From the NCBI GenBank assembly GCA_002914805.1, contig JXTB01000040.1, positions 871,997 to 935,996 of the forward strand: a stretch of DNA of 64,000 bases, written 5' to 3'. The first letter of the stretch is position 1; the number at the start of each line of letters is the position of its first letter. The notes below the pieces were generated by a model, which saw only the letters and a program-made list of their open reading frames with translations, did no database searches and was not told the origin of the DNA. Positions 36,795 through 48,690 of this stretch are shown here, piece by piece. The position numbers and the translations under genes are program-made. The DNA is from Parasponia andersonii. Its lineage: Eukaryota; Streptophyta; Magnoliopsida; Rosales; Cannabaceae.

Positions 36795-38385
36795 ATGGAA
36801 AATGAAGGTGCAAATGATGTTTATCAATTCACACCATCACAAAGTAGCCAAGGTGAAAGAAAACACAAAAAGAAACCAAGAGGAACGACTCAAATGAAGG
36901 AGTTGATTATAAAAAGAAGTGATAACAAAAAAGAAGTTGTCACGTACAATGAATGTGGACAACTAACTAGGGATGAAGGTAAATATTTAGCGAGCTTTTG
37001 TAGCCTTATGGTTCGTCGCAAGATCCTAATAAATATTGATAACTAGACGCTTGTACCAACGGACCTAAAAGATGAGCTCTGGCATATAATATTGGTATGA
37101 ACATGAATCTTTTTATTTCATATTTATTAGAATATATATTTGGTATTAACATTATTTCTTTATATTGTAGGAAATATTTGTATTGGACTACAAAGCAAAA
37201 AAAGAAACTTTAAAAAGTTGTGGGAAAATGTAGAGAGATTTTAAGTCTAGGATTACAACTGAACTGATTTATGAGTATAGATATACTTGTTCAGAGTTAT
37301 TAGAGTACCCTTCAGCATCATATGCACCATGGATTGAACCAAAAGTTTGGGATGAGTGTGTCAAGAAAAGAGTAAGTGCAGAATGGGAGGAAGCTAGGAA
37401 AGTACAATAGGAAAGAGTAACGCAAAATAAATATCCACATCATATGTCTCGCTTGGGTTATGCTGGATTAGAAACTAAGATTGAAGAAGACGAAAGCCGA
37501 TGTGGTATTGATAGATCCGAACTATGGAGTAGAGGACGCGTCCCTAAAAAAAGAGGTCATACTGAGGAAATCAAAGTGATAGTTGATAGAATTGTAAGTT
37601 GCTTATTACAACATATTGATTATATTAATTTGTAATTTTGTTAAAAGTATAGCATAGTCTAATATTCAATTCTGTACATGTTTTGTAGGAATATTATAAT
37701 CAACAATTCCAAGAGAGAAATATCGAGATAGAAAGTTCTAATGATATCTTAACAATGACTTTAGGCACTCCTGAATATTTTGGACGTGTACGGGAAATGA
37801 GATTTCACGTTAGCCACAAACAATATTTTCATCAACCTACTCCAACAAAAAACCAATAATCATTTGATTTAAAATAATGGCCAAGATGCAACCAATGCTT
37901 AAAAAACAAGAAGAATGGTTCAAAGCAGAAATTGCTAAGATTCAAGCAGGACAACAAAATAATGTTGGTGGTTCTAATACAACTCCTTCATGGTCAGAAG
38001 TTCAAAGGGAAGAAGTGCAACCACAAGAGATACATGTAAATCCAATAGTGGCTGTAGGAACATCTTCACTACTCAAAAAAGTATGTTTATATGAGTTTCT
38101 TTCCCATTTATTTATTAACTACTTGTATTTAAAAATTGTGTTTGATTTTCTATATCATAGGACCGACCATGCAAGCTTGCAGTGGGGTTTCCTGATAACA
38201 TAATTGCTTTAGAATATGTACAAGAGTCCACCTCATCAACTATTATTCACGGCAGAGAATTGGGGGAGAATAATTTTCGTGTATCAGTAGAGGTTGTTCT
38301 TGATACTACAACCCTAATTCCTATTCTAAATCCAGATGATGATACAAGGTTGGTAGGTAATGCACTTGGATCGCATCTTGCATAG
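36795..38385 (+). pseudogene. CACTA accessory gene (Transposase_24 / TNPA-like), four exons, mildly broken
   Basis: Segment 36795-37046 reads KKKPRGTTQMKELIIKRSDN and VTYNECGQLTRDEGKYLASF. Segment 37170-37420 reads YPSASYAPWIEPKVWDECVK and KRVSAEWEEARKVQ. Segment 37444-37610 reads YPHHMSRLGYAGLETK and IDRSELWSRGRVPKKRGHTE. Segments 37690-38083 and 38161-38385 read LGTPEYFGRVRG-like and CKLAVGFPDNIIALEYV. The order and motifs are those of the Transposase_24 (Ptta/En/Spm) family, a DNA-binding partner of the transposase. Stop codons at 37044, 37408 and 37856 suggest mild decay or mis-modelled introns. Confidence 0.7.
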
Positions 38386-38699
38386 CCTAAGATAAACAAT
38401 AGTATATATTTTTTCACTATCAAGTTTCTAAATGTTTACAGATAGGATGGTAACTCTATTCATCTATTGTCTGTTATTTTTTTTTTTTCATAATTTATAC
38501 TTTGTCCACCTGATAAATTCTATACCTATCATCTTAAAGCAGAAAACAAATATTTATTAACTTATATTTTCTTTAAAATCATAACTATAATTTGGTATGC
38601 ATACCCATTTTCCAAATAAATTCATCCTTTATTGAATATTAATGTGAACTATTAACTTGTTTGTTAATATTTCATCATTTATTTGGATTTTAAGAGTTT

Positions 38700-39029
38700 A
38701 ATGATATAAATAGGCATCAAACAGGGAAGAAAAAATCTTCACAACCACAGCCATCTCAAATACAAGAAAGAGTACATCCACAAAGAAAGAAAGCAGAATC
38801 TGTTACACAAATATAGTTTAAATTTGTTGATGGTGCACCAGCTTCTATAAGATTACTATTGAATACCATTTAAGGAGTAGATGAAGGTGTTGTTGTTAAT
38901 GTTCCCTTTGATGAAGAAGTGTTTGGAGAAGCTTTTCATTTGCCTGTATTCAAAGAAGATATAATTGAGTTTTGTACGTTTCAAAAGATTGGGGCCGCGG
39001 CTATTACGCTATACATGAGATAAGAAGTT

Positions 39030-39069
<40 letters not shown>

Positions 39070-40062
39070 CTTCATATATATACATGTATATATAGTTGGC
39101 AATTATATAATACAACACTTAATTCACATTGCATTTTGCACTTGTAGGCATTTACACTATTTAGTAACCCAATATGGCTATCAAGCTAGGTATATGCTCA
39201 TGGATCCTAGTACAGTTGCTATAGAAGGTGGTTCGTGTGAGGATCGTGCTATAAGTTTAGTAACCCGGATGTTATCCATGGAGAATGAACATCAATTTCT
39301 AATTATACCTGGGAATCGTGGGTAAGATTTTAAACTTAACAAATTATCATATGATCAACTACTTCCTATATGAAGTTAATTGTTACATATTAATAATCTC
39401 TATCATCAATTTTATGAGTAGGTACCATTGGATGTTGCTTATCATTTATCCTCTCAAAAATTATGCATGGTTTCTAGATCCTCTCGGCTTAGCTCTCTGT
39501 GAGGAAATTGGTTTAACAATGATCGAGTAGGTTCTCTAATAGTTATTTTGTTATAGTTCAGTTTCTTATAGTATTTTTACTTATGGTTGCTATTGCTAAT
39601 CTTTTATTATTGTGTTTGCGCATTTCTAATTCAAAGTACATTCAAGATATATAATATAGAAAAAGGGAAGAAAGGAAGACCAAATGGTCCGGTTTATAAG
39701 TTAATAAAGGTACTAAACTTGAATTAATAACACTTGTTGAGTGGAAGATTAATTAAAATTACTTATGTTTACCTTATGCTTATGTATATTGCCCAAGACA
39801 ACCGACAAGTATTGAGTGCGGATTCTACATATGTAAATTTATAAGAGAAGTCATTGAATAAGCCAATGTAAATCATTTATCACAATGGTATATAACCATA
39901 TGTTTAATTAGTTCTATTCTAATTTATAGTTTAATTGATAACTTTCTAACAAATAAGGTGTTTGAATTCGTAGTTTAATGGACAAAATTTCTATACAAAG
40001 GATGATATCAACGGACTTCTTGAAGAGTCGGTCGAAGAACTAATACAATTTCTCATTTGAGG
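38700..40062 (+). pseudogene. Ulp1-like (C48) cysteine protease domain in CACTA-3
   Basis: Separated frames contain the three parts of a Ulp1/SENP-type active site. The His is in YHWMLLIIYPLKNYAWFLDP (39422-39482) and the Asp is the D of FLDPL. The Cys is in CPRQPTSIECGFYICKFI (39795-39850), preceded by the usual Gln. Upstream, SCEDRAISLVTRMLSMENEH (39230-39290) leads in. Ulp1-like domains are common passengers of plant CACTA and MULE elements (Kaonashi-type), probably acting on SUMO or related conjugates. Stops and missing introns make it probably inactive. Confidence 0.68.
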
Positions 40063-40299
40063 TTCTTAATCTTTGTTTATTTAAACTATATGTAGTCTTT
40101 GATGATCATGTTAGTTTGGCTTAGAAAACTAATGTATATATATACTTAGTTTATATAGACTATATGGATATGATTATGATCAAGTTATTATGTTAATTTA
40201 ACATTATTATGTAAATATATATTTATACTCTATAAATATTTGGTATATGTAATGAATTTAGATTATATTTATAAAATTCTAGGAAGTAGTATAGACAAA

Positions 40300-40592
40300 T
40301 ACGTTACAAATACCCCTTGGAAATATGTACAACGGTGCTTATAAGGTGCCGAGAAAGATTTTATCTACTAAGGCGCCTTGGAGGTGCCGTGAAAGGCATC
40401 TTACACGACGCCTTTTAAGCGTCGTGGAAGATACCTTTCACGGTGCCTAATATGCGTCTTGGTAGACCTTCCACGGCGCCTTTGTAGCCAAAGCCTATTA
40501 CAGCACCTGCAACCAATGCGCTTTTGTGAGCGCCATAAAAGGCCTTTCAAGACACTTATAAAGAGCCTTGAAATGCCTTTTTTGTTGTAGTG
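40300..40592. repeat. Right subterminal palindromic repeat array of CACTA-3
   Basis: About seven diverged units of the same CACGGCGCC...GGCGCCGTG-type motif run up to the right terminus, mirroring the left array. Confidence 0.75.
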
Positions 40593-41841
40593 ATTGTACC
40601 ATGGGCATCAAATCCACTGAATCTCCCCTAAATCACAATTTTATAAATGTATACAGAAGTCACATAGTCCAATTTTAAAGTAATCCAAATTTTTTTAATA
40701 ATGTATCAAAATATCATTTTATTCATATTTTTTTACAAAATGGTTATAGAGCATAATTTAAATTAAATCATGTATAAAATCAGGTAATTGAACCCCTACC
40801 TCGAGATGATAACTAAATCAAGCTAACGACACTCAAAAAATCTCTCGTTGATCATTTGGGTACTCAGATAGTCGTTTAAGGAATTTGATAAGCTCACTTT
40901 GAAAAATAACTTTTCTAATGGAGCCACAAAATGAGAAATGGAGGCCACGATTGAATTCCTAACACCCAAGATAGTTAGGTTAGACATATAATTTATCAAA
41001 TTTAGGTTCTGGGCTGAGACTCGGCCTGTGACATGCAAAATGATACTATTCACGAGCCTCAAAATTCGTTCTACCTTGAAATATATTGGTATTATATATC
41101 AAAACTCGTTTCTTGACTTCACTAAATCCAAATTTGAAGTTAAAACTTCATATTGAGGTCCCGAGCATTAATTGGCCTTGATTTNGCGCCATAAAAGGCC
41201 TTTCAAGACACTTATAAAGAGCCTTGAAATGCCTTTTTTGTTGTAGTGATTGTACCATGGGCATCAAATCCACTGAATCTCCCCTAAATCACAATTTTAT
41301 AAATGTATACAGAAGTCACATAGTCCAATTTTAAAGTAATCCAATTTTTTTTAATAATGTATCAAAATATCATTTTATTCATATTTTTTTACAAAATGGT
41401 TATAGAGCATAATTTAAATTAAATCATGTATAAAATCAGGTAATTGAACCCCTACCTCGAGATGATAACTAAATCAAGCTAACGACACTCAAAAAATCTC
41501 TCGTTGATCATTTGGGTACTCAGATTGTCGTTTAAGGATTTTGATAAGCTCACTTTGAAAAATAACTTTTCTAATGGAGCCACAAAATGAGAAATGGAGG
41601 CCACGATTGAATTCCTAACACCCAAGATAGTTAGGTTAGACATATAATTTATCAAATTTAGGTTCTGGGCTGAGACTCGGCCTGTGACATGCAAAATGAT
41701 ACTATTCACGAGCCTCAAAATTCGTTCTACCTTGAAATATATTGGTATTATATATCAAAACTCGTTTCTTGACTTCACTAAATCCAAATTTGAAGTTAAA
41801 ACTTCATATTGAGGTCCCGAGCATTAATTGGCCTTGATTTT
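40530..41841. repeat. 655-bp tandem duplication around an N
   Basis: 40530-41184 and 41186-41841 are nearly identical (a few substitutions), with the single N at 41185 between them. The copy includes the right end of CACTA-3 and adjoining LTR sequence. It crosses an element boundary, so it is not a transposition unit. Confidence 0.85.
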
Positions 41842-42449
41842 TGAAAGTTGCTAAAATACCATTTTCCAAAGTATTTAGAAAAATATCATCTTTGTTGAAT
41901 ATCTAGAAAAATATCATTTTTTTGAAATATTTCTGAAATAATCATTGTCATAGAATTGTTTTGGAAAATATCACTTTCGAAAATACTGAAAAAGTATCAA
42001 CTTTTGCTAATTATTTGTAAAAATGTCATTTTTGCATAAATATTCTAGAAAATAACAGTTTTCTAATCTCAGCCCAAGGCCCAATCTCAATAATAACAGA
42101 TTCAGTCCAGCATTATTCATATTTTCAAAATATCACTTTTTTTCAAGTTAGAAAAATATTACATTTTTCAATTTAAGATTTCTCTAAAATCGAACATCAT
42201 TTCAACATAAAACCACTATATTTATTTATGATTTAATCTCCTCTTTAACAGCATATAATTTTTACGGCTATAAGAACAACTTTTCAAAAATAATTGTATA
42301 TATGCCACAAATTAGTTTGTAAAACACACAAATAAACTTAGAAATCGGCCTACCGAAGTTGATTTGCTTGAAAGGGTTGACGTCGTTGGGGGGGAAGAGA
42401 AGATAAGCTTAAGCTTGCCCTCTATAGCAGTGGCTAGTTTTTGCTAAAG

Positions 42450-42550
42450 TTTACGAAGAAGAAGAAGAAGAAGAAGGAAAAAGGAGGAAGGAGAAAAAGA
42501 AAAGGAAAAAGAGAAAGAAAGAGTGAGAGAGAGAGAGAGAGAGAGTAGGA
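42450..42550. repeat. Purine-rich (GAA)n/(GA)n tract
   Basis: GAAGAAGAAG, then mixed AAAGG, then a GA run at about 42526-42546, within the right part of solo LTR C. Confidence 0.75.
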
Positions 42551-44005
42551 ATGTTGTCGGGTATGAGAGGAAGTTAAGGGAAGAGAGTGTATTTAAAAAT
42601 CAAAAGTGGGTTTCACTACTTAATTAAAATATTATATATATTAAATTTTTTTTAATGAAAAAGAATTTGACTGGAATACCTTTGATAAATTCGTGTTTTT
42701 ACACTACATAATAAACTCCCTAGCATTTCGTTCGTCTGTCTTCTAATAACACATGATTTATAATACATATTGAGCAGATAATATCAAATATCTACCTTTA
42801 ACATAGGATCATCTATGCTAAATAAATATGTTAAAATTTAGTGAGCTTACCATTATCCGTAGCTCTAGATTTTGTTGAAGACTTTAAGATTGAATCTTAG
42901 GTGGAAGCTAATTATGGTAGCTTAATTTCTTGAAGGGTTTGAGAGTCTTTCTACAACTAAAACTTTGAGGTGCTCTAATAAAGTTCTCTCTTGGTAGAGA
43001 TGGAGGCTACACAAAAGATGAGCACATATTTTCTTAAGCTATGGAGACCATAACCTTAATTTAACCATGGGTAGATAATCCAACTACGATATCTATCAAC
43101 CCTAATTGGATACCTAATATGTATCTCTATATTTTAATCTACACTCAATGGATACTCCAAGCTCAATCCTCATTTGATCACAATCTATTGAGTTTACACA
43201 AAATAAAATGGTCTAATATAATTAACATGTTATGTGGCCTATATCTATATAAGAAATTATTAAATTTCCTAACCATCTCCCGCTTGGACCATATATATAT
43301 ACTAAGGTTAATTGCATCATTTCTAAATATCCTTGAAGTAACAATTTGGTCTGTCAGTTACAATAACATAAGACCAAAGCGTTTATCGCTGTTTTCTTTT
43401 ATTTTTTATTAAAAAAACTATGATATGTAAAGGAATTATGTTGAAAAAACTTCATTCGTGAAGTTGGCTCTTCATTTAGTATATATGAATTGTGAAAAGC
43501 TTAAAATTCGTACACATTTTAATTAATTTCCTATTTTTTAAACCTTAAATAGGAATAACTAATTTTAAAAAAAAACCATTAATTTTATTTTTTTCATAGT
43601 TAATTTAATGAAATGAACCAAAAACAATATTTAAAGAACTATATTGAAAGAAAATTTGTTTAAATTGTTTTTTTTTAACATAAATTATCTTAAACTTTGT
43701 ACGTGAATTAATTTTTGTTTTTAAAAACTTTTATTAGGATTAATTATTAAACATACCTCAGTTTTGAGGACTTTAAATAAAAATAATATTAATAAAAAAA
43801 TAAAAAATAAAAAAGAAAACTAACCAACTTATCAAGTTACCTATCTTTTATGTTTTAAATAACTTTCTATATTTATATATATATTAATTATATTAAATTT
43901 TTTTAGTAAAATTACTAACATTATTAGAGCCATCAAATTAATATTGAATGGTCCAAATTAAAGTACCCACACATGGAGCAAACGCAAAAAACTCTATTAA
44001 AACCT

Positions 44006-44049
<44 letters not shown>

Positions 44050-44119
44050 TAGAAAGACTACACAATGATTGTATATTTCTATACTAGAAAGACTACACAA
44101 TGATTGTATATTTCTATTC

Positions 44120-44940
44120 CTTACTTGATTCTTTAACAAGCAATTAAGGAATCATATTTGGCATATTCTCTTTGATCAGAGTAGGCGGGTAAATCCCTTC
44201 CCTTTGAACCGTACTTGAGAGTTGTCAATCTCATGCGACTCGATAATCAAGCTCTTTTGGTGTCCCTTTTTTTTTAATCTATCATATCGAATTGAATGAT
44301 ATTTTTCATGAATTTATCCCCTTTTTTTTTTCTCTAGAGTTAACCAAAAGAGGTTCTGAGTTTCAAACTTGAATTTTGCTTAATAATTTAATTAAGAATT
44401 TTATCAATTTTTCTCTTTTCTCCTACCTTCCTAAAGCATAAGTATTTCTACTATCATTAGAGTTTTCTAAAAAGGTAACTATATATCTTGGTTTCATATA
44501 TAACTTTATATAGAATCATTGAAAAAGAATTTTCTTATAACCTTCCTAAAGCATAAGTATTTCTACTATCATTAGAGTTTTCTAAAAAGGTAACTATATA
44601 TCTTGGTTTCATATATAAATTTATATAGAATCATTGAAAAAGAATTTCCTTTTATAAGAAGGAAAGGGCTTACTATCTTTGGGATTCGATGCTACATCGC
44701 TGATCAGTACCTTCGTTAGGGGACCAACTCTATAACATAAGTTGACTCTTAAATTTTATGTCATATCATGATATAAATAAGCAGTTCTTATTATATCGGC
44801 CCAAAACCTTGCGAATTGATCATTATATTGCTTCCTCTATCAATTAGATCCTTTATCTATAGAATAAAGTATCTAGATCCTTTATCCATAGAATAAAGTA
44901 TCTAGGTATACTTATTTCATCATATTCATTTTTCAAATTA
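44120..44940 (-). other. Possible organelle-derived fragment with group II intron domain V
   Basis: The reverse complement of about 44190-44235 reads GAGTCGCATGAGATTG followed by CTCTCAAGTACGGTTC. This matches the domain V/VI signature (GAGCCGTATGAG...CTCATGTACGGTTC) of plastid and mitochondrial group II introns. Neighbouring sequence, including a stretch near 44720-44760, has plastid-intron style. I could not identify the host gene. Likely a nuclear insertion of plastid (or mitochondrial) DNA. Confidence 0.5.
44425..44654. repeat. 115-bp tandem duplication
   Basis: Units begin at 44425 and 44540 with ACCTTCCTAAAGCATAAG and are nearly identical to the end. Located inside the organelle-like segment. 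Confidence 0.85.
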
Positions 44941-45699
44941 TATGAAGTTCATTCTTTGCTAGAGCTAATAAAAATTATTGTTTTAGATAATACATATGTA
45001 AAAAACCTATTATTTTCTAATATATTTTTAATTAATTTGCTCTTTTTCTTCCTTTTTATTTCTATAGTGGAATAAATAGATATGTTGACATACTATGGTC
45101 AGAGAATTCTATGATCAAGTATTAAAAACCCGCCAAGGAATATGTATGTATAAGTTCTATATTATCAATCTATATGTATCATTGTTCATAAATACCTCCT
45201 ATCAAGTTACTAAGAATATTAACCCCTCAATTAAAGTTACAACCTTTAGTAACTCAAATGTTGCAGTATAAACAAACGTGAATTTATAATTAACTCAGGA
45301 TTGAAAATAAAGTATTATCAATGCCAAATGAGATTTAATAAGTTTAACACTTATTTGAGGTCTACTAAATCTATTAAGTGATCCGTTTAATGTAGTCTAA
45401 CTATATTAGTAAATCCATATATAATTAAGATAAATTACTCAATGAATTTACAAAAGTTAAAATAGAGAGCCCAACTTTATTTTAATAATTGTTAACAATT
45501 TTATTAAATTATAAAATAACTTGTATCAATGTATTTTGTGAATCCACCTCATGATCTCAAAGATACATATTATGTAATTAATTAAACTTTTATTCAATTA
45601 TACTTATGCAAAAGATATAATCAAAATATCTAACAAATTTTATGAATTCCAGAAAATATTTATTACATGATGGAATATGCTTTGAAGAGCATGTATTCC

Positions 45700-48690
45700 T
45701 AACGGGATCAACTAGTAGATTGTACAGAACGATCTGAAACCATAGATCCAATGGAGACCATGATTGAAGAGAATCAACACTTAATCGAATCTTTAATAAA
45801 GATAGGCAATAGAAGAAGCTCCGCGGCTAGTTTCTAGCACCGTTGCCGATTTTGGCCATCTCTAGCCGTAAGTTTAGGCTCATTGGATTTGTTTCATCAT
45901 AAGGAGTCACAATGTATGCATTTCACAAGCTCATTTTGACTAGGTTAAAAGTTTCCATGTGATGTAGTTTTAAAGTGTTAAGTTTTCGGGATTGACTTTT
46001 TGATAGGACCATTGGATTGTGATTTTGATGTCAGTTTTAGAATATATTTGTGAAATAGTGAAGAATGACATATATATTGACTATGCTTGGTAACGGGCAT
46101 GGAGATATCAGATAGCTTGAGATTTGTTTCATTTTGCCTACTGTGGGTCGAATTTCGGCCCAACTGTAAATTAGACGAATTATATGTCTAACATAGCTAA
46201 TTTAGGTGCTAGAAATTCAGTGGTGAAGTTTGTTCTGTGAATTTATACTCTATTGAAAAGTTGATTTTTCATATAAAGAAATCAAGGGCTTAGAATCGAT
46301 TCCTGACTGTCCAACCGATCATTCAATAACACTATAAGCTTCCAATAGCAAGGTATCACTACTTTAGTGAGGTAAAGGATTCCATTATCTAGTTTTAATA
46401 CCAATTTGCATAAAATTCAGTTTTGTTGTTATAGTCTTAAAAATATGAATTTTATGGTTTTAAATTATTTTATGAACTACCTGATGGATACAAAATGAAT
46501 ATAAACTCTTGTGGTATGCTTGTAAATATTTTTCATTCAGACTTAAATTTTGGGATTTTAAAAAATATAACCATTATGCTACCAAATTTCTAAGAGCGAA
46601 AATAATTTATTTGAGGATTTAGACCACGTGCTTAATTTTGATAGAGTTTGGTTATGCTATTTGAGTAGGATTTCTATAGTGAGTACTAATAGGATCACAC
46701 CGGAGGTGTTTAAGCATTACGAGATATTTAGTTTGTAGTTAGACCCCTACCATTGGTGCAAAAACCATAAATCTATATGGAACTCTTTAGTTGGTATATT
46801 GCTCACCCTACATCGTTAGTTCAAAGTTCTTATATCCACGTAGAAGTCCTAGGCATATGGCCATATGTAGGTTTGAACTTGGGATTTAAGTTCAGGGTAT
46901 CAGCCTCTACTAGTGTGGGTTATTTTTGGATATACTAGTGTGATGTTTAAGATGGTATATGTTATGTGCATGTTATCTTGATTGTTTATTTATATCTTCG
47001 CACATGCATTGATGATTATTTTTAATATAAACAACCATGGAAGCTTTCCGTGAATAAAATGGTTTTTGAAAAGATATTTGAGTTTTCTATTGAGTATTGT
47101 ATATTCACTCCTCTATCTTACTTCCTCAGGTGGTGTTCAGTGCAACTTTGCTAGTCAGAAGGATTAGAGATTATCTTTCGAGAGTAGTTCGTTGACTTGG
47201 TAATATTGGAACTTTGGATCCAAGCTTGGTAGTTTAGTTGCCACTTTGGATTAAGTAGACTAAATAATATTAACCAAGAATACTACTTTGAATTATGTTT
47301 ATAGACTATGTATGCCGTATTGATACTTGGTACTTGTAATAGATGATGGTGATACATGAACAATTATTTAAATTTGATTTTCTGATTATAATTCAGTCTA
47401 CATTTAACGGTGATTACGAATTATAGGACAGGTTCACTTGATGGAATTCTAAATATTTTTATTAAATGAATTATTTTCTAAATCTAAATCTTTTAAGACC
47501 TTTTAAAATAAATCAAAGAATTTTTAATCTTAGTGAAATTCTCCTTCTGCCACTAGCCTAGAGTTTGGGCCGTAAAAGAAATTTTGGTTTTAGAACCATG
47601 CTTAAATACCTTGAATATAATGCTATTAAACTATATTAAAATTATTTTATAATAAACATGCATTGTTATCTCACTAACAGTTTGACATATTATTTCAGAC
47701 TTTTAAGAATGCCCTTAAGAAGTGTTATGTGGTGCCAGCTTGGTGCCGAGCCCTCTCCCTATCAACAAGATTTCACTCCCTTGATAGAGATAATACAACA
47801 GGCATTTGCACAAATAAGAAATCCAAATTATTAGCTTCCAGCTCAGCGGGAATACCTTCTTTATCAATCTGATGATCTCTAACAGTTAATGTTTCTCTAG
47901 CTAGAGCATTATGATTAGAGACCAAAGCCTTCTATGGTGATTACTTAGTTATGTGAGATGACGAGGTAATTTCAAGGCCTTGGCACTCCTAGGGAGTTTT
48001 GGTCAGTTTTAACCATCATCCGTCTGATGGGGAATGCCATCCGCTAGTAGAAGACAATAGGACTTATGTAGAACATGGAAGGCATAACCTCGGATGATTT
48101 TGAGCAACTCTTCAAGATACAGTATGCTAATGAGGACCATTAGGACGAAGTTATTACACGGTTTGAGAGGTTGATCCAAGACAACAGGTCGGTGACTGAG
48201 TATCTCATGGAATTCATGGAATTAGCAAGTATTACCCTTGGACCTAATATGAATAAGAAGTATCAAGTTGTCAAGTTCAAAAATCGTCTAAATCGGAATA
48301 TATTTAACTGGATTGATACACAGACTTTTCATACACTTCCTGAGATTGCAATATTTGCTCAGCGTGCAGAGGCCATAGAATAGAGACTAAGTTCAAGGAG
48401 AAACCAACATAAAGGGAAGGATAGAAAAGCCACCGGGAAGAACTAAAGATAGTAATGCATGATGATGATACATGAACAACTATTTGAATATGGTTTTCTA
48501 ATTATAATTCAGTCTATGTTTAACAGAGACTATAAATTATAGAATAGGTTCACTTGTTGGAATTTAAAAATTTTTATTAAATGAATTATTTTTTAAATAT
48601 TAAACTTTTAAGACATTTCAAAATAAATCAAAAAAACTTTAATTTTAATGAAATTTTCCATCTACACCCGAGATTTGGATCTCACGTCGG
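45700..48690 (+). mobile_element. Truncated Gypsy element bearing family-S LTR sequence
   Basis: 45700-47576 resembles the reverse complement of the three solo LTRs (for example 45970-46330 against 40800-41060) and ends GGGCCGTAAAA, the counterpart of GGTCGTAACA. Directly after is a degenerate tRNA-Met-type primer site (TTTTGGTTTTAGAACCATG, 47583-47601). A gag remnant follows at 48070-48440, then a 230-bp copy of the LTR end (48463-48690 resembles 47344-47575). Most of pol and the start of the 3' LTR are deleted. The left LTR boundary is uncertain. The 45978-46163 minus frame is LTR, not a gene. Confidence 0.65.
48060..48445 (+). pseudogene. Gypsy gag remnant (Retrotrans_gag)
   Basis: The frame 48171-48383 reads RSVTEYLMEFMELASITLGP and later KFKNRLNRNIFNWIDTQTFH and LPEIAIFAQRAEAIE, followed by a stop. 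Upstream, FEQLFKIQYANEDH is broken by a TAG, then DEVITRFERLIQDN. This is the standard retrotransposon Gag order (F..LF...Y...., Y...F..L, F..GL, A...E). It is C-terminally truncated with no zinc knuckle seen. Confidence 0.65.

Larger units (their letters stand above)
33777..40592 (+). mobile_element. CACTA (En/Spm) transposon CACTA-3 with decayed genes
   Basis: The left end is (T)ACTACTAAAAATG and the right end TTTTTTGTTGTAGTG, En/Spm-type termini with the first base changed from C to T. Flanking triplets are act and att. Dense subterminal arrays of a GC-rich palindromic motif mark both ends. In plus-strand order it carries a promoter-like region, a transposase-associated domain, the start of a TNPD-like transposase, DUF4216, a Transposase_24-like gene and a Ulp1-like cysteine protease. 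The catalytic Transposase_21 domain is missing between about 35889 and 36013, so it is internally deleted. Confidence 0.88.
32700..42703 (-). mobile_element. Solo LTR, family S, copy C, split by CACTA-3
   Basis: The left end TGTGACATGACCAAG and the right end CGTGTTTTTACA are bounded by a perfect 5-bp target-site duplication, ctaca, at 32695-32699 and 42704-42708. Inside are CACTA-3 (33777-40592) and a 655-bp tandem duplication around an N (41185). Subtracting both gives about 2.53 kb, matching copies A and B. The two 79-codon minus-strand frames at 40823-41062 and 41479-41718 are the same stretch in the two copies of that duplication and are not genes. Confidence 0.82.
42704..45690. mobile_element. 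Copia-LTR-like remnants with nested insertions
   Basis: Sequence around 43265-43285 (TCTCCCGCTTGGACC) and the block 45190-45690 (short AT-rich phrases with ...ATCAATGCCAAATGAG...) resemble parts of Ty1/copia-type LTRs, but I cannot define ends. Inside lie an AT dinucleotide run (44010-44046), a 35-bp tandem pair (44047-44116), an organelle-like segment and a 115-bp tandem pair. No gene is supported; the 43119-43412 frame is not convincing. Confidence 0.35.

Noticed and set aside
40823-41718. Two nearly identical 79-codon frames, suggesting duplicated small genes
   Set aside because: They are one stretch of LTR sequence in the two copies of the N-joined 655-bp duplication.
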